Assembly: GCA_028023455.1 (NCBI GenBank)
Contig: JAQFVV010012507.1
Span: 2,307,456-2,371,455 of the forward strand
Length of the DNA: 64,000 nt
Origin: Epiperipatus broadwayi
Lineage: Eukaryota > Onychophora > Udeonychophora > Euonychophora > Peripatidae
Direction: 5' to 3'
Shown here: positions 26,946 through 39,559 of the stretch, piece by piece
Layout: each line of letters opens with the position of its first letter
How positions within the stretch are numbered: the stretch's first letter is position 1
Notes under the pieces: generated by a model
What the model was told of the DNA's origin: nothing
The model's input: only the letters and a program-made list of their open reading frames with translations
Databases searched by the model: none
Made by a program: the position numbers and the translations under genes

Positions 26946-28187
26946 GCTGTTTTTAATAATAATAACCTATTAGTTATTTAGAAATTATAGGTCGATATCA
27001 TCTTTGTAATTGCTAAGTTATTTGAGATGATATTTAAAGATAAGATGTCATTCATAAATAAGCATAAAGTGATTTTCATTCTCCAATTTCATTTTGTTGC
27101 TAGAAAGAGTATGTGCCCAGTATAACATCTTAAAACATAATAGTGTATTTTGAATTATATAAAATACTTGATATTGTTCATCATACAATACTTCTATATC
27201 AATTACATTTCTCTAAATAACAAAAAGCAGACAACCAAAATTCATGGTATTGTTATTGATTTTAAAATAGTTAAACACGAAGGACTTCAGAAAGCTATGC
27301 TTAGTCCTATATTATTTTTTATTTATATAAAAATTTTTGCATTGTCTTTGTAACTAGTGACTTATGGTTCTGGTGATGATATTGGTTTGTCTTGCGATGG
27401 TTTATATTATTTTTCTGAACAAGCTTCTAATAAGTATTTAGTTTTAACTAGTAACTAACTTAAATTAAATTGTCTAGCAGTCAGTCATAATAAAATGAAA
27501 AGTGTTTTTTTCAATAAATACTTTTTATATTCACTTAATTTCTTCATTTATAGTAGCTGTATAATTTACTGATAATTACTTGTGGTTATTATGCATTTGT
27601 TGATATTATTGTTATTTGGGTGCTTGATCAAATTATATTACTTATCTATTTTCTCGATTATGCCAAATTAATTATTTGTTATTATTTAGTGAAATTCATG
27701 TCTAAATCACTTTGTGACTATTTATGATGCATGCTAAGTCTTGCTATATCACTATTTGTAGTATGCCTATTATTTTTGGTACATTCATATTGACTTCTGA
27801 GCATGGTATTTGTGAAAATATAGTTTTTTATTAAGCTTTATAAGTATAGAATGATTAGTGATGTATATATCTTTTTTATATTGTAAAGTATGCTTTATTA
27901 ATATTCATTTGGCCAAAAAACTTTCTGTTGGTTCTCAAAGTTGTATATGGAGTGTAGTTGTAGATTATTCATTTACAATGGTGTCGGATTGTTTAATTGT
28001 TTTGATGCTGTTTGTTCAATAGATATGACGTATATCCCATTTTCTTTATTTAAAAAATATTTGCAACTTTGATTATCATATTTCATGTAATTAGTTTTAT
28101 TTATTATTACATTAACCTTTGTAAATTCATTTATTATAAGTTATGTTCATGATTATATAATATATATATATATATATATATCATATT

Positions 28188-28219
<32 letters not shown>

Positions 28220-28500
28220 TTGTAATTAGTTTTGAAACTTTATAGCTATTTTTTATATTTCAAAAATTGTTGCAACTTTAGTTGTCATATTGCTTATAAC
28301 TATTATTAGTTATTATTGTTTTTTCATACATTTATTCACTATATGTTTTGCACATGATTAATGTAAATATATTCTTTTACTTTTATATTTATTTTAGGAT
28401 TTGATAGCTATCATGAATAATTCTTAATACAAGTTCTTACTTGTTTATTATATATATATATAAACGACATATTTTGCAGGTTCATCCGTGTTAAAAAATT
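26945..28500 (+). mobile_element. CR1/Jockey-like LINE relic 3
   Basis: A further decayed copy of the + strand LINE family. VIAKLFEMIFKDKMSFINKH near 27010 corresponds to the LLS--SK--E segment after NYRPI. GLQKAMLSPILFFIYIK near 27285-27335 corresponds to the G-PQGS-LGP-LF-IYIND block. GDDIGLSCD follows near 27375 and KLNCLAVSHNKMK near 27465. The 3' end at about 28450-28500 carries ACATATTTTGCAGGTTCATC, nearly identical to the end of LINE relic 1, which ties the copies together. A TA-rich palindrome lies inside. Confidence 0.6.
28154..28219. repeat. TA-rich palindromic microsatellite
   Basis: Two TA runs separated by TCATATTTATAATATA-type sequence. Confidence 0.9.
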
Positions 28501-30617
28501 TTTAAATATTAATATTCTGACGTTTTGACTTATATATCTATTGTTTAATATATAAATGAATAATTTATTATTAGTGATTTGTTTAAAACTGAATGACATA
28601 TATTTGAAGAAGGGACTATTATTTTATTTACATATTTATAACAAGATTTTGAAAGATTTATCCATTCTATATTTAATATATTTGCATCTTCAAAACCAGT
28701 GTCAATTTGAGATAGCCAACATTTTATTTTAGGTTTAAAACCTTTAATTTATATTATGAATCAATTAATTATACTTGGTTTATTAGAATTACATATTTAC
28801 TATTGTAATAGATCCTAAAAATTATATTTGAACTTTGCAAATATAAAATAAAATAACGATAATAAAGTGAAATATGTAATAAGGAGTGTAATTTTTTTTC
28901 CTAAACAATTACTACTACATCAGCAAAAAACATAAATTAATAAAATCTTACTTAATTGAACTTCATTTTTAAAACTCAAATGAATTAATGCTATGTCTTC
29001 ATAAAGCTATGAATTTCTATTCTAAAATTTAAAATTGCTTTAAAATATCAGGAATAATTTGTACTATGAAGTTTGACAGACTGTTACCAATAATAATTTT
29101 ATTTTTGTCATTGTTATGAATTATTTAACTTATGTTTTTAATAAAATCTAAGTGTAATCATGAAAATATTTATTTTTTGAAATATACAAGTACTTTGTAA
29201 AAATTATCTTAAATACTTAAATAAATTATGGGAAATATACATTCTTTTTTGCTTATTAGTAACATTTATAGAAGAGTTTACACATAGTCTCACAACTTTC
29301 ACATTTTGAGAACAAAGATTCTACTAATCAGTGGTGTTGTTGATTTGTTTGTACTAATATTTCTGTGCACTACTGACATCTTCAGATTTTTTTAGCTAAT
29401 ATAAATTGATATATACTTTCCAGGTTCTACTAACAAATGAATGCATAACCAACAAAATAATGATATAGATAGTTGCAGAATATGACAAGCCAAAAGTGAC
29501 CGCAATACCATAAAATATTCCATGATATCATATAGCAGAGAATATCTGAGTTAATGATTTTTTAAAAGACATATATCAGGCAAAAATTGTATAATTGTCC
29601 ATCTACTGTTTTGTTTAATTATTATTGTGATGAGTTATTAAGTAAGCATTTGATAATAATGAAGTTAATAGTGGCAATACTTTTTTATAGCAAGCATGAA
29701 TTGAATTGCAAATTTAGTAGAATTAACTGAATTTTGTATTAAATTTATGATGAATGCAAATGCAATTAAAATTCAAGTAATAGGAGAGAGTAATAGATTA
29801 AGAATGGCAGTTAGAAAATTATGGAGCAGGATAATGTTCTTAAATATTATTTTTATGATTAAACTGACAATAAAATGATTTATTGAGAATTATATTTTTA
29901 AAGTAAAATTAGAAGTAAACTTTGAGTTTTTAAACTTTGAATTATGGAAGAGGTTTGCCATTTTATAATAGAGATGAGACTAATATGATTAGGAAAAGAA
30001 TTAGAAATAATTATAACATATTTTTATAAGTAGAAAAATTATGAAAAAAATGTTGAAAGGTGACTGAGGAGAGGAAAATAGCAGAAAGAATTTTAAGAAA
30101 AGATAATTAGTTTTGTAATAATCTAATTTAATGCTTTTTGATATATGAATAAAAGCATAAATAATTTAATATTTTTTGTCATAGATCAATGATATTGTCC
30201 AGTTTCTTTTTAACATAATCTATTGACATGTTTTTATTTTTTTACTGAATGCAATGAATTTTATATTTTTAATATATGTTTCCATAATTTTAATTGATGT
30301 GTAAATTTATTTAACTGTATATCTATACTGTAAGGTATTGAAAGACAAGTTTGAATATGAAATATTTTAATTATGTACAGTTAGAATTACTTATATTTTG
30401 AACATATGAATTTTATATGCATATTATGTAGAGGCATAAATAAACTGTTATAATTAATTATTATATATTTGTTTTTAATAAATAGTTACAGATTTAAATG
30501 TTTACTTTAAAAGCAAAATTAGTTTGTTTAATAAGGGTCAAGAAATGTTTTGTGAATTGCAAATATACAAGTGCTATAATATAATTTTCCATCCAACATT
30601 TAATTCTATGTTTTCAG
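28500..30617. other. Region upstream of the first seen PTPN13-like exon, nothing recognised
   Basis: No exon, repeat or RNA gene that I can support. If the gene continues upstream, as expected for a FERM/PDZ phosphatase, this is intron sequence. A purine-rich stretch at 29800-30110 has no clear frame. Confidence 0.45.
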
Positions 30618-30675
30618 TTCACAATCTGTTATCAAATTTAATAATTTCACCATTGTCTTCTTTTTTTAATCTCAG

Positions 30676-30799
30676 TCACCCAGTGAAAAATGTTGAATTT
30701 AAAACTCCTTTAATTAGTAATCTTAAAGAAGAGGTTTTTGGAGAAATTTTTAATGTGGTGCTGGAAAAGACAAGTGGAAGTCTTGGTATAAATGTAACG
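30676..30799 (+). CDS. PTPN13-like gene, exon carrying the start of PDZ2
   Basis: This exon encodes SHPVKNVEFKTPL, then a short acidic linker, then IFNVVLEKTSGSLGINVT. The last part is the first two strands of a PDZ domain with its carboxylate-binding loop (SLGI in place of GLGF). PTPN13 PDZ2 likewise has an SLGISVT loop. The exon ends at 30799 in phase 0 before GTAAGC. I chose the acceptor at 30675, after the pyrimidine-rich TTCTTTTTTTAATCTCAG. The frame stays open further back, and a second good acceptor (TATGTTTTCAG, exon from 30618) would add about 19 residues. PTPN13 is a submembranous tyrosine phosphatase that scaffolds receptors and cytoskeletal partners through its PDZ domains. No earlier exons (KIND, FERM, PDZ1) are recognised in the window. 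Confidence 0.8.
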
Positions 30800-31329
30800 G
30801 TAAGCATATTTATAATTTCAGTCTTTAGTTATGTTAATATTTCAAAATATTTTTATTTTGTCAAAATCATTTTGTGTTTTTATTTTATTATAAAATTATT
30901 ATTCATGTATATGACAGTATCATCAAAAATATTTTAATCAAAGGCTTTTTATTATACACTTAGCATAGGTATTATCGGTCACATTGTTTTACAAAAAAAA
31001 TATTTAATTAACTTAGTTGGAAAAATAAGAGTTTGTGTTTTATGTATATACAACATTGTCTAAAAAATGCTTTATGATGTAAAAAATAGTGCATTCTTCT
31101 GATATACTGACTATCTGGGACCTGAATTTTTGTCAGATAAATGTTTCAAGTCACCTTAGAAGTTTTTTTTTCCAAATATATAGCATAAAGTCAACCTATC
31201 TAGCTATACATTGGTAAAGAGATATATTGCTCATGTTAATTGGAGAATAAAGATCTTAGGGTAATATGAGTTGGTCATGTGAGGATTGATCTGCTGATTG
31301 GAAAAATAAAAAATAAGACTAAGAGATTG

Positions 31330-31760
31330 TGTAGTTTTTACTTATTTATTTGAGACTGGGATACTCAACAGAATAGCAATTCAGAAACTTCAAGCCAAAT
31401 AATGCAGAATGGATGGATATATGTTAGGAGTAACAAGAATGGGTTAAAAATGAAATATATGAGTGAGAGTATAAAACAGGTATCACTGACATTACGGAAA
31501 TAATTAGGAAACTAAAAAATGAGCTGGAATGGATATATTGTTGTAAGAGATGACAATAGATGAACAATCGAAATGTTAAATTAAGTCCCAAGAGATTTAA
31601 AAGATCTAGAAAGAGACTATATGGGAGATGGGTTGATAAATTGAGAAAGTTTGCTGGTGATGTGAAGAAGAAAATCTGAGGATCAGAGTAACTGAACTTA
31701 ACATAGAGAGACCATCCTGCACTGGATTGATAATAACTGGAAATGATGTTGAAGATTGTG
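31330..31760 (+). mobile_element. RTE-clade LINE 3' fragment, copy F (+ strand)
   Basis: Unlike the other RTE copies this one lies on the + strand. It includes KLQAK, then MLGVT-like sequence near 31425 (ATGTTAGGAGTAACAAGAAT). ELEWI near 31520 and GRWVDKLRKFAG near 31625 follow. It finishes with GACCATCCTGCACTGGATTG, the + strand counterpart of the family terminus. It is 5' truncated, as is typical for LINEs inserted by target-primed reverse transcription. Confidence 0.75.
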
Positions 31761-33218
31761 TAATATTCACTATTGATTGGATTAACATTTACAATTTTAT
31801 TTAGTATTTGCATCGCCTTACAATTGTTCTAATTGAAAACTTTATGATATAATAATTAGCTTTTCTGTCAGCTAGAATTACAATCTAGGGATTGAATTTT
31901 GGTGTAATTCAAATGTTTTAGCTTTCAAGTAAGCTATTTTTTTTTTGTTTAAGAGAAAATGTTTATTATTAATCTGTAGAAATATATTTAAAGTTTTAGC
32001 TAAAAATAATGAAGTATAAATCCTCATTGAACAATTTAAAGAGAGTTTTGTTTTTTTATCTATGTATAATATAATAAGCTATGCTAATTTTATACGTATT
32101 ATGAATTTCTACTTGATTATTAAATGTTATTAAAAATGAGATTCTGTTTCCACCCTTCTATAATTGATTATTATTCATTTAATAATTGTTAATGACATAT
32201 TTTAATCTGGCTTGTATATTAAGTTTATCCTGAATTTCTATCAACAATGAAAAGGATAAATTATAAACATCAGAACATTAAAGGATAGGTGTGTCCATTT
32301 GCTAAATATACAGAATGTAATATTATATATAAAATAGCGTGGATATGTGAAAACCCTTATGGAGGAAATTTAAATTTGCATTAAAAAAGAGACTTCATGG
32401 ATGAAATATTGTATAGAAAATTTGTATGATTTTATTGATATGAAATGCATTCAGAGGATGCTGTTCTTTACAATGGAAGAATGAGTTGCTAAATAAAATA
32501 AAAAAAATCAAAGAGGAATATTTTATAGACACATTGATTTATTTAATAAATAAGCAGTTTACAAATTTGTGAAATGCTATTATGGTTCATAAATGTGCTA
32601 TGGCACATTTATTTATGGATTTTATATTGATGTATTGAATTTTATATGGCTCAGTTTTATTATATATATATATTCAAGTTTTTTTTATTATTATCAGTAC
32701 ATTCCTTACCATAACACAATCAGCATCAATGTAGAAAGTCAGATCATATTGAATCACTATGTATTAATTTGTAAACAGCATTAACTCTTTATGTGAAGTA
32801 GAGATATTAAACACTTGAACCTCATGCCTGTGTTGGTCCTTTTTCATTATAGCATTCTTACACAAAATAGGGATTGTATTCACATTCAACACATTATAAA
32901 ATGGTGAATAATTATTGTGCTGCAGAAATATTTTCAAGTTGTTGTGTGTGTGTGTGTTTTTGTTTGTATTAGTGCATATTAATTCTCATATTGTTTTAAG
33001 TGGTATATAAGAGTATCAATGTATCCACATGGAATCAGGAGTTTAGGTGTTTAATGCTTCTATTTTACCGAGTTAGTGAATATTGATCATGAAAGGCATA
33101 CACAATGAGAGAGGTTGCTTTGTTTCTCTTGCATCAGTGATATGGTAGGTAGTAAGCAAAAATAAACTGGTTTAATCCAGAAACTACTTTGTTTATTTAT
33201 ATATATATATATATATAT

Positions 33219-34124
33219 AACAATATTTTATACTCTGTAGTCAAGTTGCAATCTTTAAGTGTCCATATATATTCAATGGACCATTAGTAAGAATGGATTT
33301 CCATTCTTGCTATTAAAAGGTGTGAAGGTTGCCTTGACAGCAGTTAGAAATATTGGTTGCTATATTTACTGTGAATGTTTAGGTGGTTACTGGTTGGAAA
33401 CTAATTACATCATTATCCCAGATTAGCTTTAGGCACTACTTCGCTTATTATTTCTAAATAATACATGGGCAATTTAAAAGTATTGCATTAAGTAATGTTT
33501 TAGATGACTATTTATTAGTCTGCATTATAGTGACATGTTTATTTCATGTTTAAAGAGGTTTATTTAAACTTCATTGTAACAATATTTCATACTCTGTAAT
33601 CAAGTTGCAATCTTTAAGTGTCCATATATATTCAATGGACCATTAGTAAGAATGGATTTCCATTCTTGCTATTAAAAGGTGTGAAGGTTGCCTTGACAGC
33701 AGTTAGAAATATTGGCTGCTATATTTACTGTGAATGTTTAAGTGGTTACTGGTTGGAAACTAATTACATCATTATCCCAGATTAGCTTTAGACACTACTT
33801 CGCTTATTATTTCTAAATAATACATGGACAATTTAAAAGTATTGCATTAAGTAATGTTTTAGATGACTATTTATTAGTCTGCATTATAGTGACATGTTTA
33901 TTTCATGTTTAAAGAGGTTTATTTAAACTTCATTGTAACAATATTTCATACTCTGTAGTCAAGTTGCAATCTTTAAGTGTCCATATATATTCAATGGACC
34001 ATTAGTAAGAATGGATTTCCATTCTTGCTATTAAAAGGTGTGAAGGTTGCCTTGACAGTAGTTAGAAATATTGGCTGCTATATTTACTGTGAATGTTTAG
34101 GTGGTTACTGGTTGGAAACTAATT
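33219..34124. repeat. Tandem array, 359-bp unit, about 2.5 copies
   Basis: Units start at 33219, 33578 and 33937 with the same AACAATATTT start, so the period is exactly 359 bp; the third copy stops near 34124. The copies differ at only a few positions. The array starts directly after a TA run (about 33199-33218) and the truncated copy ends directly in another TA run passing into TG (34125-34150). Each unit contains the small hairpin AGAATGGATTTCCATTCT and the GGTTGCCTTGACAG core shared with the MITE family at 7.9 and 10.8 kb. A 70-codon open run in the third unit is not a credible gene. Confidence 0.95.
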
Positions 34125-35421
34125 ATATATATATATGTGTGTGTGTGTGTGATTGTGAACATTGGAAAGATCAACCTACAAATTGTAACATATAAAATAA
34201 TCATTTATATCTGCTTCATTCATTCTTACGGAAATATAAATTTCATTGTTATTATTTCAGATACACTTAAAATTAAACATAATTCCTTCTAATATGGCTA
34301 AACATTAAACTTCATAAGGTAGCAATAATTTCTTCTGTCTTTTTTTAAAAATCTATATGACAAACTATAATGATTGACTTTTAAAATGCTCTTAAAATTA
34401 ATGCACCATCCTTATTGTCAGATAGGCAAGCAAACCTTATTTGCAGGGAAAGCTAATTTAGATAGTAGTACTATATATATACAAGATTGAACGTTAGTTC
34501 TGTGTAAGTCAGACTAAACATAAAATTAATTCATTTTTATCTGCATTACAATTTAGATAATATCATGAAATATTTAATTAAATTTAATATAGATACCACT
34601 TGAAGAGTTCATCACCTTCTAAAATATTAAATATTAATTGATACTTGTCAATTCTATGAGTTTTCAGGTTTTTTTATGTTTGATTTTCGTTTATTATAAT
34701 TATGACTATAAAATCTTGTATCAACTGATGTCATGATTGTTCAGAAGATGTTCATATTAACAAAGAAGTTATTGAATCATTCACAGAAACAATCAAAATT
34801 AAGTTTGATGTAGATGGAATACCAGTGTTATAACAACACTAACAGATGTTTAGCCTACATATTAATTTTGATGATGGCAGAGATCTGGTCACAAACTGAA
34901 TGCTATAAAACTATCAACAAAGAAGAATTTGAAACTTATATTTGTGTGCTTACAGACACACATATATTAACTTGTAATTTTTTTAAAGTATTTTCTGCTT
35001 TAATACTTAAATATAGCAATTAATCAGTTCAATTGCTATACAAAATATCCAATCCAGCAGTTGTAGAATATTGATGATCCCCATTGATGCATCAAGATTT
35101 ACTTAACCTTTAATTTTGTGGTTTTAGAATATACCATGGGGTTATTTATTTATTTTGTATTTTTACTTCATTGTTTGTGATAAATTCTATTAAAAGGATC
35201 TGTGTGAATAAAGAAATTATTCTCATAAACTCATTGTAATAAAATATTATAAAAAGGTAAAGTTGAAATTCAAGACTTTTATAATGCACTAGACATGATT
35301 TCAGTAGACCACTGCCACAATTATAGCACAGAAATTAATTTAGCAGTTGAAAATTATGCCTATACATGGATGTAATTTATTATGTAAATGAGGCTTAATA
35401 TGTAAATACGGTATTTAAATG

Positions 35422-35609
35422 TTTTTTTTTTTTTTATTGACAATGGAACACGTGAATCCTTTCTATTGATTGATTGTATGTGAATTCTTTGCAATTTCCC
35501 AAGCCTTCTTATATTTTCTTTTCCTATCGTCTCTCTTGGCACAAATTGTCCTCATGTTAGGGGAATTGAAAATATGATCTGTAACAAACTCATGATGAGG
35601 AAAGTCAAT
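35422..35609 (-). pseudogene. Poly(A)-tailed 3' fragment of an unidentified coding gene
   Basis: On the minus strand, 48 codons are open from about 35609 to a TAG at 35463-35465. The composition looks coding and is charged: DFPHHEFVTDHIFNS, then RTICAKRDDRKRKYKKAWEI and AKNSHTINQ. A short tail follows, ending in CAATAAA fused to 14 A (T run at 35422-35435). This looks like the 5'-truncated end of a retroposed messenger. I do not recognise the parent protein. It could instead be the last exon of a minus-strand gene nested in the intron, but no acceptor is evident upstream. Confidence 0.45.
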
Positions 35610-36464
35610 TCAAATAAAAGCTATATGTAAACACTCACATATTTATTAATAAGATATAAACAGATAAAATATATATTTTTCTGCCAACACCGTTTGAAAA
35701 TTGTATAAGCAATAGAAGGATGCTTATTCCTAAAATGTATTTTATTCTGTTTTGATTTAGATACAAAAATCTTAACTACTAATTAATTTTCAATGGTAAA
35801 ACTCATTAAAACAATGTCATTTTTTTTACTGACAGCTTTTATTATTAATGATATAAATAGTTTCTGATTGTTGAAATCTCATATTGCAGCACCAACAAGA
35901 GTTTTCTGGAAACCTATAGCTTAAGATTAAAACTGTTGGAAATGAACTATTTTGGATGGTTAAAATGGAATAAATATTGCATTGTATTATATGCAAAGAA
36001 TAGTGTGTTGGTATTATTTTTTATGTTGAAATACTGCAACATTACTGGACGTGCTATAGCATGCACATCAAGTTTATTCATCTCAAATGTCACTAGATAT
36101 ATAGTTTTTTAGTTAAAAAGGAAGTAAAAATGGGCTCAATTGATCTTGCTTATATGCTTGATAAAAATGTAAAGCCAAGTCACAATTATGTTTACATTGA
36201 TCTTCAGTTTATCATTTAATATAATTTTTATTTTGTGTGTGTGTGTGTTTATAACATACATTCAGAAATGCCTAATTTTTTGCGCAGACACACACATCCA
36301 TGTATATAAATGGATGTATTCATAAGTGGGTAAATAGTTTTATAGATATATAGAGAAATTTATATATACTCTTATGATATTGTCATCATTTTCATAATTG
36401 ATTTTAAAATTGTATAATATTCCAATGTTAATTAATATTTCTTTTTTTTAATATTGATGTTTAG

Positions 36465-36558
36465 GGTGGTAAAGGTACTAGTTTTAAGAATGGCTGTATC
36501 CATGTTAAATCTTTAGTTCATGATGGAGCAGCAGAAAAGAGTGGACAGATTAATATCG
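36465..36558 (+). CDS. PTPN13-like gene, exon with middle of PDZ2
   Basis: It encodes GGKGTSFKNGCIHVKSLVHD then GAAEKSGQINI. That covers strand B-C, the strand with the I-VK-L pattern, and helix A with the conserved GAAE-SG motif of PDZ domains. It joins the previous exon in phase 0 (SLGINVT + GGKG). It ends after the first base of a glycine codon (phase 1) at ATCG/GTATGT. The acceptor is a T-rich tract ending TTTAG. The conserved pieces GGI-VK-V and QGAAE-DG of PTPN13 PDZ2 have clear counterparts here, so the reading is secure. Confidence 0.88.
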
Positions 36559-36709
36559 GTATGTGAAATTAATGTAACGTAAATTTAAATATATACAATG
36601 TTTCTTTTTTAAAACTTTGTAATGCAAAAATAAAATAATGCATATATTTGATATATTTTTTATTATAACATTTAGTCAGCTATAATATACCAAGCATTTA
36701 AACGATTTT

Positions 36710-36894
36710 ATGTAATACTCAAATATTTTACGCTATTTCACACAATTAGTTATAACACGCCAATTATTCAGAAAATGAAGGCTTCGCCCTTGGAAAGTAC
36801 TAAGCAAATATAAATATAATATTTTATTTGAGAATTATTGGCGTGTTATAACTAATTGTGTGAAATATTAGCTTAAAATATTTGAGTATTACAT
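36710..36894. mobile_element. 185-bp palindromic MITE in intron
   Basis: The left arm (36710-36768) starts ATGTAATACTCAAATATTTT and contains CACACAATTAGTTATAACAC. The right arm (36832-36894) is nearly its exact reverse complement. The loop is about 63 bp and contains GGCTTCGCCCTTGG. A 16-bp sequence AAACGATTTTATGTAA occurs just left (36700-36713, overlapping the terminus) and again at about 36946-36961. This could be a larger flanking duplication. Confidence 0.85.
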
Positions 36895-37967
36895 ATATAT
36901 ATATATATCAACACAGATTTGACAATTTTAATATTTACAATTATAAACGATTTTATGTAAATAGAATATATCTTCTTTCTATCTTCTGAAAATATTGTAC
37001 TTGTTTTGACGATCATTTATACTCATTTATAAATAAACACTATCTTATAATAGTAATTGAAAGGACCACTTCTTTTGTTAAATTTTGAAGAGAATATTAG
37101 AAAATTTACTTTATTAAATTTTACGTGATTATTTTATTTGTCTTATATTAAAATATCTCCATTAAAATAAAGGATATTATGATAATAATTATTGAAAACA
37201 GTTTACTTAGAATTATATAAAATCTGTAGCTGGATTTTATATGAACTCATCTTACTTTTAATATGTTAATAAATAATATTTATCTCTTTAGCTTATTATA
37301 TGCAGATTTCTTTGAAATATTTCTTGGTGTTTGGTAGTAATTTAGGAAATACATACAGTAGATTACAATGAAAATATATAGACAATCAAAGGCAAAAACT
37401 TATATATTAACAAAGGAATAAAAGTAAAATTTTATGCAAAATATATTTGTAAACCTTTATATATGTCTCAATGTGATGAGAGGGAGGTAATGTTGAATGC
37501 CTGAGATGTTAAAAGGTCTGTTATTATAATAAAAGATTTCATTTAAAAGTTGACATTGAAAAAGTTATTTATTGATTGTTGGATTTTGAGAAATCACCAG
37601 GCCAAAACATGAAAGAGAATTTTCATAATTACATTGCATCTCCTAAAAACAATTATCATTATTAAGCTTATAGTCCATTTTCTGTAACTTTGAGTCATCA
37701 AGGTACATCAGATGGCAGTGTGTTATAAAATCTCCATCTCTAAATTGGTTTTTGACTACTGTGCTTCATCAGTGAATATTTGGATTTCAATTTGAATCTA
37801 GCAGTCATGATTTATTCCTTTATACTATTCAAAATAATAAACTGAAATTTTTTAAAAAATCCTATTTTTTAACACAAGCTGGTTCACCTGCATAGTTATA
37901 TTAATCTGTCACTTTGTCAGCTCCTATATATTTTAGATATATGAGATTAGTAGTTTGTAGATTATAA

Positions 37968-38560
37968 AGATGATTGTTAGATGTATAAGCAGATTAGCTC
38001 CACCTTTGAATACTAGTTTTTACTCATAGAGAAAAATATCAAAAAATTTTAGAAATGGGGAGTTTATACCAGTGTATTTATATAATTATTTGACCATTGA
38101 TTATTCAAGTTTACAGTTGATGGTTCTCTGGTAAGTTAAGGATATCTACTCTTGAAAGCATATGGAGGGCTTTGTGATGTTCCTGATATTATTGTAGATC
38201 TGAAGTATCTAAATTCAGCAACATAATGAGCTATTATATACCTGAAATAACTATGTAAATGAGTTATTTTGGGTGTAAAACTTTAGAGTCATTTTAATTT
38301 CAGATTATTAGCTTAAATAATATAAAGAAATAAAAGATGGCTGCTAGATGCATAAGTGTATTAGTTTCACTTTTATATCCTAATCTTTGTTGCTGAATGT
38401 AAGAACTAGAAACTTATCTGAAGATGAGAAATTTTGTGTTCATTGATTACTCAAGCTTACACTTAACTGTAGAAGGTGAGGGAATGCTCTTGGAAGCATG
38501 TGAGAGGGTAGTGTGATATTGTTGATGCATTTCAAATTGTAGCAATATCTATTCATAACA
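37968..38560. repeat. Diverged direct duplication, about 368-bp spacing
   Basis: Segments beginning GATTGTTAGATGTATAAGC (37971) and GGCTGCTAGATGCATAAGT (38339) run in parallel. Later parts also correspond: CATTGATTATTCAAGTTTAC / CATTGATTACTCAAGCTTAC, and CTTGAAAGCATATGGAGGG / CTTGGAAGCATGTGAGAGGG. A third related piece (CTGATTATTCAAGCTTATAG) occurs near 60680. This is therefore probably a dispersed repeat family, unidentified, rather than a simple local duplication. Confidence 0.6.
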
Positions 38561-39559
38561 AAAACTCGAGATTATATCTTGTGAAGATGAACCAATTAAT
38601 AGTTTTTTAATTTAGCTAGAGATCTAGAAAAGTTAAATATTGATAATGAACTATTGCTAATTATTTTTAGTTGTGGGTAATAATATCAAGATTATTCAGA
38701 TAAACACTGTGCATATACTATTAATTTTGCAAAGCATACTGTGCAATGCAAAACTATAAATATTGTGTATATATTACATTTAAACATGGCTTCAGGTAGC
38801 AAAGTAACATCATTTTTATTATCAACCAACTACATCTATCTATTGACTGCCAAATTTAAGAGACTATTGTAGAAATTTAAGTTAGCTTGTTTCATTGTAA
38901 GAGGTGATTTACTGTAATACGTTAACAAAATCAAAGTAGTCATTCTTGTTTGAAATGCAAAACAAGTATATTTTCTTTTCTATTATCTATTTGTAAAATA
39001 ATATTCATTTATGTCACAAGAAATTATAATGAAATTGTAATAACAGCATTTGTAGGAATATTAATTTAAAAAGTAAGCAATTTCATTTTGTTTTGTTATG
39101 TAAAGTTAGGATAGGAATGTAAAATATGTAATAATGATAATGAAATATTAACACTATTGATTTTTACACTATTTTAAAAAAATTATGATATGTGTTAGTT
39201 CTTTTAAAACAAAAACTTAACCAAATATTCAAATTACCTTTTAATCTCTCAAATAAAAAAATATTCATTCTACTTTTTTTTTTTTCATTATTTATACAAC
39301 CAATTGCTAGTTTACTTATCAAATTTTTATGTGTAATGGTGGAATAGTTATAGAAACTTTAGATATACTCAATAATTTTATAAGGGGAATTCCAGCTTAA
39401 AGGAGTATTCTTCCTATGGTAATCCCTTTAATTACTCAATTAATTAAATATCTGATAAATAACAAAATAAGTTACTTTTGTCTAGACCAAAATTCCAATC
39501 ATAAAATCCTCAGGATTTCTCTATAGTTGAAGATGTCTCAAGTTAAATATTCATATATT

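Larger units (their letters stand above)
30800..36464 (+). other. Intron of the PTPN13-like gene
   Basis: Bounded by GTAAGC and TTTAG, phase 0. It contains a + strand RTE fragment, the 359-bp tandem array and an unidentified poly(A)-tailed minus-strand fragment, each listed separately. Weak inverted similarity between 32795-32818 and 33050-33073 (ATTAAACAC core) may mark another MITE. Confidence 0.75.

Noticed and set aside
31424-31813. 129-codon minus-strand open frame
   Set aside because: It is antisense to a recognisable + strand RTE fragment.
33977-34292. Two open frames in the third tandem unit
   Set aside because: They exist because one of three near-identical units lacks a stop, and they run into a TA/TG microsatellite.
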